Part shown: piece by piece, positions 11,613 to 22,777 of the stretch
How the letters are laid out: each line of letters begins with the position of its first letter
Numbering within the stretch: the first letter of the stretch is position 1
DNA from: Tetrapyrgos nigripes
Lineage: Eukaryota; Basidiomycota; Agaricomycetes; Agaricales; Campanellaceae
DNA: 64,000 nt
NCBI GenBank assembly: GCA_013368315.1
Contig: JAACJM010000001.1
Coordinates: 1,426,001-1,490,000 of the forward strand
Direction: 5' to 3'
Position numbers and translations under genes: made by a program
The notes under the pieces: model-generated
Seen by the model: the letters and a program-made list of their open reading frames with translations, nothing else
What the model was told of the DNA's origin: nothing
Database searches by the model: none

Positions 11613-14600
11613 ATGGACCCAAGTCCAACCCCGCTGTTTCTGCCGCCTTCATTTCCATATCCCATAAAGGTAGTCTCCATTGACGCCAGTGTCTCTTCAG
11701 AAATCAAGCGTGGAACCCGTCTTCTCAGCTACTCTTTCGTCTATCTGTCACGCTCAGTCGGCGCTCAACCCGAAACCCGGTTTGGTACCTGGGACTCTGC
11801 CATCGAAGGCACTCTTCGGTCGTGGAACATCAGAGTGGGCGATGTCATCTCGCAGCGTAGGGCAAAGGACAAAGCAGTTGGTATTGTCATCGAACCATGC
11901 AAGCATGGCATGCAGCTCGGGGGTCTCTGCGTTCTGTGCGGAAAAGATATGACCAAGTATGTCCTTGTCTGTGTGTCCTCACGTTTATACTAACTATTTA
12001 TCGTAGCACTGACTATATCGGTTTCTCGGATACCTCTCGAGCCTCCATCCAAATGACTCATTCGGCTAATGGCCCGACCGTCTCCCTTGAAGAAGCACAG
12101 CGGATCGAGAAAGAAAATGCTGAACGGTTACTCAAGGCTCGGAAATTATCTCTCATTGTCGATCTTGATCAAACTATCGTTCATGCGACTGTTGACCCCA
12201 CTGTGGGCGAATGGATTGCCGAAGGAGAAGCTTGGGAGGCGAAACGTGCAGCATCTAATTCTGAAGAGACAGAAGCCTCTTCACCTGGGGCCGACGACGA
12301 GTGTAATCCTAATTGGGAAGCATTGAAAGACGTCAAAAAGTTCAAGCTGGGCCCTGAGACGTTTGGTAACGTTCCGCGAGGAAAAGGCAAGGCAGTCAAC
12401 AAGGGCGTAGAAAGTGACGGGTTAATGTATTACATCAAGCCTAGGTGCGTCGGTATCACACTGGTCTATCAGCTCGTCACTCATTGCTCTACAGGCCGGG
12501 TTGGAAAGAATTCTTGAAGGAGGTTTCCACGAAGTATGAAATGCATGTTTATACAATGGGTACTCGTGCGTATGCAGAGGAAGTGTGTGCTGCAATAGAT
12601 CCGGACGGTTCGGCTTTCGGTGGTCGTTTGCTTAGTCGAGATGAATCTGGCAGTGAGTCTCTGGTCATTGCTGCCAAGTTCGGTCTAATGTGATTTGGAA
12701 GCCAGGTCTAACACAGAAGAGTCTTCAACGTTTATTTCCTTGCGATACCTCTATGGTGGTCATCATAGATGATCGTGCTGATGTTTGGGAATGGAGTCCC
12801 AATCTTATCAAAGTCATACCTTGTGCGCTGCAATTATCTTTAATGTGCTAATACTTATTGAAACATCACCCAGACGATTTCTTCGTGGGCATTGGCGATA
12901 TCAATTCGTCATTCTTACCAAAAGTTGAACCCTTGACTGCATCTGTTCCTCCATCAAGTAAGGGAAAACCTTCTGTTTGTAAGCATCTCAGACTCAAAAT
13001 TATATCTCTATAGGTACACCCTCGTCCAAGTCAACGGCAGAAGCTCCTCCAGATATCCAGACTCCAGAAGGTGTTGAACGGACTCAGCTAGAGGCAAAGG
13101 CGATGCTTACAGAAAACTCTATGGTCTTGGAAGCTCAAGTGGAATCTCGACCTTTAGCGAAAAAACAAGAAGAGTTGCAAGATAGTTCGTCGGCTAACTC
13201 GACAACGGCTGAGCCTCCGGCTGCTCCAGCCGCTTCAGCAGCAGCCGAATCTTCAGAAACCGAGGAAAAGCCGAAGGACGAAGATAAACCGACTACTCCG
13301 ATGACAAAGACCCCGCGAAAGGCTCTATTGAAGAATGACGATCTAGAGTTAGAACGAGTCTTCAAGGTTGGTATATCTGTCCTTAATACTCAAATATACA
13401 CAGGCTCATCGTTTCTGCAGTTATTGAGCGACGTACACAAGGAGTTCTTTGACGAATACGAAGCTCATTCCTCTCATCCTGCTTCAAAGAATCGCCAGAA
13501 GAAAGTGACGGAGTCAAATCCTTGGGACGTGACTGTGAGTGTGCTCAGCCGTTTTCTTCAGAGCTACCTCTAACACGATGTTTAGCGCATCATTCCTAGA
13601 ACACGATTAGAAGTGTTCAAAGGCGTGAACCTTTTGTTCTCAAGTGTCATTCCCTTGGATACGAAACCCGAAACTACGGAGATTTGGCGAATGGCCGTCA
13701 TGTTTGGTGCAAAATGTTCCACTGAGCTGTCCCCTGAGGTCACTCATGTAGTTGCTGCGAAGGTAAGGATCTTACTATTCATGAGAGTTTGCCTAATTCT
13801 TTTCTCTTCGTTTGGCAGCGTGGCACTGTGAAAGTGGACCAGGCTCGGAAACGAGGAGGTGTCAAAATAGTCTGGCTAGCCTGGTTCACAGATTCTGTTG
13901 CTCTCTGGCACCGTCAAGACGAGACGCCTTATCTGCTGGATGACCCTCCTACTGCCGGTCCAAGTTCTAGTCCGTCGAGCGTCCAGCAGGTCTCTTCTGA
14001 CCCCGACATAGACGAGGACGATGAATGGGAGTTGGAGGGCTCCGGTGCTACTGGTGACCATAGTCTTGGTTCTACCACGTCTTTTGAAGCCAGTCAGATT
14101 AACTGGGATGATATAAATGACGAAGTAGAGGCAGCCATGATGGAGAGTGATGACGAGGATGATATGAGCGAGGTCAACGTTGGAGGACAAGCTGGTGCAC
14201 AGAGTGCAAATGTATCAGAGGATGAGTGGACAGATGAATCAATCAGGTCAGCTCTGCTGTGAAATTTTATTATGGTCCTAATTCTTTGTTTCATTTTGCA
14301 GCAGTGCGAACAACACACCGAGAAAGAAGCGGAAAAGGCTACGGAGTCTGACACCTTCTGAAGCTGGGATGAATGGAGGAGACAACGATGCTTTACGGTC
14401 ACCCCTATCAAAACGAAAGAAACTCGCTGCTGATCGTTCAGGCTATTCCAAACTCAAGGAGGCCATCAGTGCAGAAGATATGCATTCAGAAGCTAGTTCA
14501 ACGAAGGCTCAAAGTGAAGATGGTGGAAGTGATGGAAGGGCCACTCCCACTAAAATGAGCAATGGTGATTATAATGAGGAGGGTGATGAAGACGATGAAG

Positions 14601-14656
14601 AGGAGGAGGAGGAGGATGACTTTTTGACAAAGGAATTGGAAGAAGAGTGGGGATAG
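11613..14656 (+). CDS. FCP1: RNA polymerase II CTD phosphatase Fcp1
   Basis: Fcp1 removes Ser2 phosphate from the RNA polymerase II C-terminal repeat so that the enzyme can be recycled. Ten exons (11613-11956, 12007-12444, 12495-12652, 12706-12822, 12874-12957, 13014-13366, 13421-13534, 13586-13762, 13819-14246, 14302-14656) join in phase to 855 aa. The FCPH catalytic domain carries the nucleophile motif SLIVDLDQTIVHA (DxDxT/V type), then PGWKEFL, MGTRAYAEEV and the DDRADVWEW block. A BRCT domain follows near residues 540-640, with FKGVNLLFSS, VTHVVAAK and VKIVWLAWF. The C-terminus is acidic, ending in a Glu/Asp run, as in other Fcp1 proteins that contact TFIIF. A start 69 bases upstream is possible, but MDPSPTP begins the conserved part. 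Confidence 0.95.
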
Positions 14657-15397
14657 TAAGCTGTTGTACCCTGGTTTAGATCTGGTTCTCGATTTTCACT
14701 TTGCTCTCTTCGGATGTAGTAACTAAGTAATGTAGTATACTATCTTTGCTTTCCTTTTATCATGTTCCCCCCTTCGTGTCGATTATAGCTACACATATTC
14801 TGCTCGCCTGCACATTTGTGCCTTTCGGTATCTCAGTACACATTCGAGGAGCATTGTATGAGTATATACTTATTGCATAATACCTTGTAAGCAGAAATCT
14901 TTGGGACAAGCAAAAAAAAAAAAAAGGATTCACGTGACAGTAGAGGGCGGATAAGCTAGTCTTCCGCTATGTGAGGTCTTGTCAGGGAAAGGGGAATAGA
15001 TACTCTGATGGCTATAGAGTATATATTCTAAGAAGAAAAGGAAGAAGATAAAACAGAGACTGTGCTTAATGCTAGTCTCTGAGTTTTGTCTGAGGGCTCG
15101 GCCCGAAAGGCTATCGGCAAAGCCGGCGGGTCATGTGATTGGCAAACGCAATGCGTTCATAAACGCGTATGGAAAAGGAAAGAGAACCCGCGGCTATAAG
15201 ATGCCAAACTTTCAGAGCCGAGACCTGAGCTTCTAGGGAACCAGTGAACGAAGGAATCTCAACACCTGGAACACCCAAACCGAGCAAGGCTCCAACTGAC
15301 AGGTGCTGAGGTGACGAGGTAACTGGAACCTCCAAACAGAGCAGAGTGAGGTAGAAAATGAACATTCTTTATAAATAGAGATCTATACCAGTACATA
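14657..15397. other. FCP1 3' flank and left end region of the DIRS-like element
   Basis: The first 250 bp are probably FCP1 3' UTR and spacer. A run of 13 A begins near 14912. From about 14950 the sequence likely belongs to the 3' end of the tyrosine-recombinase retroelement. It holds a small minus-strand frame (15365-15111, 84 codons, no match I know) and a hairpin with AGAGACT/AGTCTCT arms near 15055-15081. The exact element border could not be fixed. Confidence 0.4.
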
Positions 15398-15775
15398 TTA
15401 AGACGAGTCAGGTAGAAAATCATCAGGTGTACAATTAATCCCAGAGGCAGCTGTGTCTAACAATGCATTTGAAATGGAATTCTTTTTATGGAATTCCTCT
15501 ACAGTCTGTTTGACCTTGTCCAAATCCAAAGCCTTATGAATAGCAGCTGGGACGATATCAATAAGTTGACGCCAGTATAATAGAAATGCAAGAGAAGTCC
15601 ATCCACCCAGAGCTGTGATATATTCTGGAGCAACACCCAATGAGAGAAGGTGAACTGCACTCCCAATTCTGAAGCTATGGCCCTGAACATTGTTAATGCC
15701 CACGTTTTTCCAAACGTTGAGGCAAAAATCCAAAAACTTGCTCTTAACCATGTGATGTGGCTTTCTGTCATCTCC

Positions 15776-15780
15776 AATAT
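15776..15780. repeat. target site duplication of gypsy element (left copy)
   Basis: AATAT directly before the 5' LTR is repeated at 22778-22782 directly after the 3' LTR, as expected for LTR-element integration. Confidence 0.9.
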
Positions 15781-16646
15781 TGTAATGATCAACCCCTCCT
15801 GCTCTTTACTCACTCTCCTTATCCACTTACTCCACTATCCTCAGTGCTAGGGCTCGGTACCGTACCCATACATCGACGGTGTACGGGTTCCGTATATACA
15901 GTTCCGTACCTGTACCATATGCTACTCTAGCCAAGACCAAGACGGTACGGTATACGGTACGGTATGACCCGTATCAGGCCGTATCGTATACAGGTAGTAC
16001 AGGTAAGTGACATAATAGCCTTTTATGGCAGGTGTCACTGATCACATGTGTGTGACAGCTACCAAAATCGGTGGCACCCGAGGTTGACCCGAGCTGCCTT
16101 TTCCCAAAATTTCCTGGCACGTCATCTAATCGCTCCTGAGGTACTGTGGGATGGGTATGCCGTTTATTTTGACAGATTTCTTGCCGTCCTTGCCATCCTT
16201 GGACCGGACTATCTGCCAGAATGGAAGCCAAGGGGAGAGATTCACGGAATCGTTGATGCAAAGTGTAGGTACTAACACGTTTTGGGTGTTTCAGCACATT
16301 TCTCCACACCCCCAATGCGGCAAACGTTTTTTGACCGTATTTACGGTATACGGCCTGTACCCGTACTGTCAGGGAGTTCTTGTGCAGACAATACGGTACG
16401 GGTACAGCTTAGCCGTGAAAAATACGGTCGTACCTGTATACGGGTACGGTACTGAGCCCTACTCAGTGCATTAGACACTCCTCACTCCTTAGACTCTTCC
16501 CTGTTTCTCTTTCCCTATCTTACTACTCCTTTAGTACTAAGTATATATACTTGTACATTTCGTAGTATTCTTTAGTCTAATCAACTATTATTTCTCTTCT
16601 AAAGTTGTCTATCTAAGTCTTACTAGGGTTGGCCAGCACCCTTACA
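15781..16646 (+). repeat. 5' LTR of gypsy element, interrupted by a hAT-like insert
   Basis: The 244-bp LTR is split by a 614-bp insert plus an 8-bp duplication. The remaining halves match the 3' LTR except at two positions. A TATATA box lies at about 16542-16549, and a likely transcript start lies near 16574. Confidence 0.92.
15848..16461. mobile_element. hAT-like non-autonomous DNA transposon (MITE-like)
   Basis: The insert begins TAGGGCTCGGTACCGTACCC and ends with its inverted copy, with one mismatch in 20. It is flanked on both sides by CTCAGTGC (15840-15847 and 16462-16469). An 8-bp duplication and a TAGGG terminus are hAT superfamily hallmarks. The interior carries many GTACGGTA/TACCGTAC palindromic motifs near both ends, which could be transposase-binding sites, and no transposase gene. 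It interrupts the gypsy LTR, so it is the youngest insertion in the nest. Confidence 0.85.
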
Positions 16647-16648
16647 GT

Positions 16649-16659
16649 TTGATTAGACT
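16649..16659 (+). promoter_or_regulatory. candidate self-primer binding site of gypsy element
   Basis: TTGATTAGACT, two bases inside the 5' LTR border, is the exact reverse complement of AGTCTAATCAA at 16574-16584 within the LTR. That LTR segment lies about 31 bp downstream of the TATA box, where the transcript should start. No match to the 3' end of a tRNA (TGG start) is present. Confidence 0.65.
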
Positions 16660-16737
16660 TCTTTTTTCGTGAAATCTCGACTCACTCTACCTCTACTCTC
16701 CCTCTACTCCTTTTCTCACGTTACTCCTAATCCCATC

Positions 16738-18050
16738 ATGTCTGAAAATTGGAGTTACTACAATGCTCCTCCACAATCCTTCGACCCCAACACTGGCGAG
16801 GAGACTATGGCTGCTGCCATTGATCCTAACACCCCCGCCAACATCAGTTTTGCTGAGTATGTCGCCATTGGCGAGGCAATCGACGCCATCAAAGAACTCC
16901 AAGACTGGCGCACAGCCACTACCACCACTCTTGGGCAGATCCAAAGCGAGCTGGGCAACCAGCACAACGTTCTTCAGAACATCCAAGCTCAGCAAGGCAA
17001 CACTGCTACGTCTATTCGCAACATCGAGGCCCTCATCACAAACCTCACTCAGCAAACTTCAGCCACATCATCCACACAGCCACCTGTCAATCAACCTTCT
17101 TCTTCTTCCACATCGAATTCTACAGCGACCGCATCGGATCCATCTTCCTCCACATCTACTACCACGACCACAACCACCTTGACTGTTAAACCGCCTTCTT
17201 TCACGCAACCAGATAAGTTCAAGTGCAAATCGTCGGATGTTGAGTATTTCATTAGAGAGATGACAGATGCTATTGAGTTGTTGGTCCTTCGCTGCCAACG
17301 GAGAGGTCAAAATGTCTATAGATGACAACGTTGTTGGGTGACAGGTCTCCTAAACAATGGTATTTTTCAGTTTCAACTGGAGAGCCTACACTACTTAATT
17401 CTTTTTCCACATTCGTCGAGCGTTTCAAAGACCATTTCGGTGACAGCAACCTGGAGTACAACACTGAGCTCAAACTCAAAAAGCTCAAGCAAATGGGTTC
17501 AGCTGCCGATTACGCATCTCGTTTCTCGGAACTCGTCGTTCACGTTGATTGGAGTGAATCTACCAAGATTAACCAGTTCTACACTAATCTCAAAACTGCT
17601 ACCAAAGATCAAATCAGTCAAACCAAACATGACGAGCATCTGAAGACCTTCCTTGACTTCAAAAAATGTGTCATCGACATCGACAACCGAGTGCACGAAC
17701 GTGAAGAAGAACGAAAAGAAGAAACTTCCAAATCATCTTCTCCTCCCTCCTCCTCCAAAAACAACAGACCTTCGAATTCTCCCACTACTCCCTCTACCTC
17801 ACACAACTCTTCGTTGAGCTCTAGCCTTCCTCCTGGTGAGCCTATGCAAGTAGATGCCACCAAGACAGGTAAACCGTGTCCAAAGCTAATGGATGAAGAA
17901 AAGAAGCGTAGGAAGGATTTAGGCTTATGTGGGTACTGCGGAAAATGCGGTAAGGATATCGATACTTGTCCGAACCGTCCGCCGTGGGTTGTTAAACGCA
18001 TGGAGGCTGCCAAAGCTGCCAAAGCTTCTTCCCCTTTGGGAAAAGCTTAA
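16738..18050 (+). pseudogene. gypsy gag (frameshifted)
   Basis: The nucleocapsid/capsid gene starts MSENWSYYNAPP and runs in one frame to about 17300, where a frameshift moves it to the frame ending at 18050. The capsid homology region includes FKDHFGDSNLE. A zinc knuckle near the C-terminus reads CGYCGKCGKDIDTC; the His of the usual CCHC pattern is replaced by Lys, so zinc binding is doubtful. A Ser/Thr-rich spacer lies in the middle. Neighbouring sequences are the LTR leader on the left and the protease on the right. Confidence 0.8.
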
Positions 18051-18118
18051 CCGGTAGCTCTACTCGTACTCCAGAGTCGCCAGTTGGTGCAGGAGTACAC
18101 CATCGCTCTCTCTCGCAA

Positions 18119-21100
18119 TTGGGACCGGTGACCAAGTTCGAAAGAACTACGGACGGCTCATGGCGTCCTATCACTATGTATGCTCCTACTTTTATATTTT
18201 CGACTTCTGCATTTTCTTCAAATCATTTTATCATTGCAGTCTGTCTTCATTTCCCTGATCGTGAACCCATTCGTACTCATGCTTTAGTTGATTTGGGTGC
18301 CACTGTTTCTTGTATCTCTGATTCTTTTTCTTCTCAGCACTCTCTTCCCCAACGTCTCAAGGACGTTCCTGTACCTATCATGGCAGTTGATAACCGTCCT
18401 ATCGCTTCCGGTCTCATCACCCAGGAAGTTATTTCTGGGATTCGGGTTGGATCTCATAACGAGGTTCTTCCTTTTGCAGTTGTTTCGGTTTCTTTTCCAG
18501 TTATTCTTGGTCTTGATTGGCTTCGTCGCCATAACCCTGATATTGATTGGCATTTGAATTCTCTTTCCTTAAATTGCTGTAATTTGACCCCAGTTTCTCC
18601 TTCTAAAGTCTATGCGAAAGGCTTTGGTCTCTCACATGGTCAGACTATCAACACCACCAGCGTCGGACTAGGCTTTGGTCTACTCTCTTCACCCATTCTC
18701 TCTCCTCTTCATGCCTCTATTTCTCCTTCTGTTTCTCCTTCTGTTTCTACTTCAGATTGTACTACCATTTCGGATTTCGGATTTGGATTCTACTTCTATT
18801 TCGAAATCTTCTCCTTCTTATTCTTTTCTTTCCGCATTTGTACACCATAACGGCTTCAGAAATTCTACTTCTACTAAATACACTACTCCAACGCAAGCAT
18901 CATTTAGCATTCCTGACAACCCGGATATCAAGATACTAAATTCATGTCGTTTCTTTCAACAATCCAAGGGTTGCCGAGTTGCGTATCTGCGATTCTTCGA
19001 CTCTTCCTCCCCTCACTTCATCAATTCCTTCACTCCTCCTACTGTCCCCAAATCTACACCTCCCCCTCCTGAACCTCCTCCCCCTCCTATTGGCCACAAT
19101 CCTCTCACTGACCCAGACGAAGACTTCTCGTCATACGTGCCGCTGCACTACCGTTCCTATCTCGACTCCGTATTCAAAGTTTCCGATTTTGATCATCTTC
19201 CAGAACACTGTCCTAACGACATCGAAATTGAACTCGAGGAAGGAAAGGTACCACCGTTTGCGCGCATGTATCGTCTTACTGAGCAGGAAAGGCAGGCAAC
19301 TGCTGAGTACGTTCACAACAACTTGTGTCATGGTCATATCCACTCATCATCTTCCCCTGCCAGTGCTCCCATCCTATTCATTCGGAAAAAGACTGGAGAA
19401 TCCGTCTTTGCGTTGACTACTGTGGGCTAAACGCCATTACAAAGAAAAACCGATATCCATTACCACTGGTTGATGATCTCATTGACCATGTGCGTGGCTG
19501 TACTGTCTTTTCCATCATTGACCCCAAATCTGCCTACGCTCATCTTCGTGTTCATGAAGGTGACGAATGGAAAACAGCTTTTCGCACTCATCTCAGTCTT
19601 TTTGAACATCTCATAGTTCCCTATGGTCTCTTGAACACTCCCGCTGCCTGGCAATCATTCATACAGGAGGTTCTTTCTGATGTCATTGATGTCTGCTGTG
19701 TTGTCTATCTCGACGATATTCTGGTGTTTTCTCGTTCCCCAGAGGAACATCAGGAGCATGTAAAGATGGTTCTTGATCATCTAGCCAAAGCTACGTTGTA
19801 TGCCAACCCCAAGAAATGCGAGTTTGACTGTTCAGAAGTCAAATTCCTTGGCTACATCATTAGCGCCGACAGACTCAAAATGAACCCGAATAAGTTATCT
19901 ACCATCGTTGATTGGCCCGAGCCCACTACTCTGAAGCAGTTACAATCATTCCTCAGATTCACCAACTTCTACCAGCGATTTATTCATAACTATTCCCGTA
20001 TTTCGCTTCCCTTGACAGCTCTCACACATAAATCAACATCATTCCACTTTAACGACTCCGCCAAAGCCGCTTTTTCCCAGCTCAAGAGTCTATTCATGTC
20101 CGCACCCGTTCTCAAACACTTTAATCCCCTTAACCCCATCACTCTTTCCACCGACGCCTCTGACTTTGCCATCTCCTCCGTTCTCCAACAACCAGACTCC
20201 GACAGTCATCTCCATCCTGTTGCTTACTTCTCTCGCAAACTCGCTCCATCCGAAATCAACTACGACATACACGACAAAGAACTCCTTGCTATCATTGACT
20301 CTTTTAAAGAATTTCGACATTGGCTCTCAGGATCTCCTTTTCCTATCAAAGTCACTTGCGACCACAAGAACCTCGAATACTTTATGCGCTCTCAACTTCT
20401 CAATCGTCGACAAGTGCGTTGGGCTATGTTTCTTTCCGAGTTCGACTTTCAGCTGCATTGGGAGCCAGGAGTTGGTAATGTTGCAGATGCTGCTTCGAGA
20501 AGAGCAGATTTTGTACCGTCTTCGGAGGATGAAGTTAAATCGGCCCAGCTACGTATCGTTCTATCCTCTTATCACACCCATCCATTATTCCATGATGATG
20601 CAGATGCGACATCTTTGCATTCTCATTCTCTGAGTTCCTTATCCACCATCGACACATTTTCTACCATTACCTTGGATAACTCTCACTTACTGGATCAGTT
20701 CCTTTCAGCATTCAAGGAGGATACTGAGTGGAGAAAAGCCATTGCACTTGGTGATTCTTCATTCAAACTTCACAACGATCTCATATTCCACAATAACTGA
20801 CTCTACGTTCCCCAATCCCTTCGTTCCACCATCGTCCATTCTCGTCACGACAGCGTCATCTCAGGCCACCCTGGTCGTACCCGAACTCTATCCCTTGTTT
20901 CCCGAGATTATTCTTGGCCAGGAATGACGACTTACATCCGTCGTTACGTCCAAGCCTGCGACACTTGCTCTCGTATCAAAGCCCCTCGTCACAAACCATT
21001 CGGTTTGCTTCAGCCTCTCTCCATTCCACACTGTCCTTGGCAAGCGATTACCATGGATTTCATCATCAAACTTCCTGAGTCTCGCAGCTACGACTCAATT

Positions 21101-22096
21101 CTAGTCGTATGTGATAGGTTAACATGTGCTGCCCACTTCATTCCGTGTCGAGAATCCATGACTGCATCCGACCTTGCATGGCTCTTTTTAGACCGTATCT
21201 TTCGTCTTCATGGTCTTCCCCAATCCATCGTTTCCGATCGCGGTTCTCTCTTCATTTCCAATTTCTGGACAGCTCTACTTTCACATCTTTCCATCGACTC
21301 AAAAACCTCCACTGCTTACCACGCTCAAACTGACAGTCTCACAGAACGTACCAACCAAACGCTAGAAGCTTATCTTCGGGCTTACGTTTCCTACCACCAA
21401 GACGACTGGATCGACTACATTCCATTAGCAGAATTTGCTTTCAACAACCACGAAAATACTTCAACAAAACAATCCCCATTCTTTGCCAACCTCAGATATC
21501 ATCCAACATTCGAGCCCACTCTCACTACCCTTTCCACTGTTCCCGCTGCCGACAACCTCGCTAATCGCCTCCAAATAATTCATTCGGAACTCAAGGCTGA
21601 ACTTCATCACGCACAGGAACTTCAATCAAAGTATTATGACAAACGCCACACGTCACAACCGGACTTCAAGGAAGGACAACTTGTATGGCTTCTCCGTCGC
21701 AACATCTGTTCCACTCAACCTTCTGACAAGCTAGATCATCGTCGCCTCGGCCCTTTCCCTATCATCAAAAAAGTTCACCAATGTGCCTTCCTTCTTCAAC
21801 TTCCAACATACCTTTCTTGACTCTACCCCGTGTTCCATGTCTCGCTTCTTGAACCTTATCACGACCTGTCCGAATTTCACCCTCCATCAGACCCTGTACC
21901 CATCACTCTTCCTGACGACTCTCCTGTAATTCATTCCATTCATGACATTCGCAAGATCGGTCAACGCTACGATTACCTTTGCCAATTCAAGGACACCTCA
22001 GAAGATGACGACACATGGATACCCCTCACCGAAATCTCTTCTCAGTACAACCATCTCATTGAAAGGTTCCATCGCACTCATTCACGTGCACCATGA
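18119..22096 (+). pseudogene. gypsy pol: protease, RT, RNase H, integrase, chromodomain
   Basis: The protease shows ALVDLGATVSCIS, with Leu in place of the catalytic-motif Ser/Thr. The reverse transcriptase keeps VVYLDDILVFS (the YLDD box) and the RNase H shows TLSTDASDFAI. The integrase has a zinc-binding CDTCSRIK region and the DDE core around MDFIIKLP and SDRGSLF. The C-terminal chromodomain covers about 21930-22080 and includes YDYLCQFK and TWIPLTEI. Breaks include a frameshift near 18850, one near 19400, and TGA at 20798 and 21818. Several Arg-to-Cys changes (VDYCGLN, RLTCAAHF) are also explained by CpG to TpG change. Confidence 0.9.
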
Positions 22097-22533
22097 CCTC
22101 ACGATTTCACGATTACTAAATCTTTTAACACCAAACACATTATTAACGACTCTACGACTTCAGATGACTCTTCCTCTTCTTCCACCAAGCCTTCATCAGC
22201 TGGTCCCACCATTCCTTCCAATCCCATTCCTAACTTCGTTTCATGCCCACCTACCCCGGTCAACAAAACCGTTAGCCCCAAAACAAAATACACCCCTCCT
22301 GTTCACGCTGTCACTCGCTCCAGTCAAAAGATTACTCCCCCCGATAAGTTAGATCCAATTATTAGAAAGTAGTTTTTCTATTCTGAGTAGCAGCAACTTT
22401 TCCTGTGACCTCAGTTTTTCCCACTGGGTTTTCTGGGCCAGGTTTTTAATGTCTCCCTACTGCAGCCTTTTGTAGTACTTAGTGACATTTTTTTTTCTCT
22501 CTCTCATTGATTTTTAGCTAAAAGAGGGGATAA

Positions 22534-22777
22534 TGTAATGATCAACCCCTCCTTCTCTTTACTCACTCTCCTTATCCACTTACTCCACTATCCTCAGTGC
22601 ATTAGACACTCCTCACTCCTTAGACTCTTCCCTGTTTCTCTTTCCCTATCTTACTACTCCTTTAGTATTAAGTATATATACTTGTACATTTCGTAGTATT
22701 CTTTAGTCTAATCAACTATTATTTCTCTTCTAAAGTTGTCTATCTAAGTCTTACTAGGGTTGGCCAGCACCCTTACA
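22534..22777 (+). repeat. 3' LTR of gypsy element
   Basis: The intact 244-bp copy runs from TGTAATGATC to CCCTTACA and is followed by the AATAT duplication. Confidence 0.95.

Larger units (their letters stand above)
15781..22777 (+). mobile_element. Ty3/gypsy chromovirus LTR retrotransposon
   Basis: The element has 244-bp LTRs (the left one enlarged by an insert) that start TGTAATG and end CTTACA. They are flanked by the AATAT duplication and differ at two positions. The internal order is gag, protease, reverse transcriptase, RNase H, integrase, chromodomain, all on the plus strand. This order and the chromodomain place it with the chromoviruses (Tf1/sushi type). A polypurine tract AAAAGAGGGGA lies at 22519-22529, just before the 3' LTR. 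The primer site just inside the 5' LTR looks self-priming. Frameshifts near 17300 and 19400 and TGA stops at 20798 and 21818 mean this copy is not autonomous. Confidence 0.95.

Noticed and set aside
12958..13013. Alternative FCP1 donor at 12980 (stronger GTAAGC)
   Set aside because: It would leave a 34-nt intron, shorter than any other in the window; the 56-nt intron from 12958 keeps the frame.
14912..14925. Poly(A) run as the tail of a LINE or processed copy
   Set aside because: No target duplication or reverse-transcriptase remnant next to it; an isolated A-run near the FCP1 3' flank.
15974..16315. 114-codon open frame on the minus strand inside the hAT-like insert
   Set aside because: It shows no transposase motif, its codon use is random, and it crosses a palindromic repeat region; probably chance.
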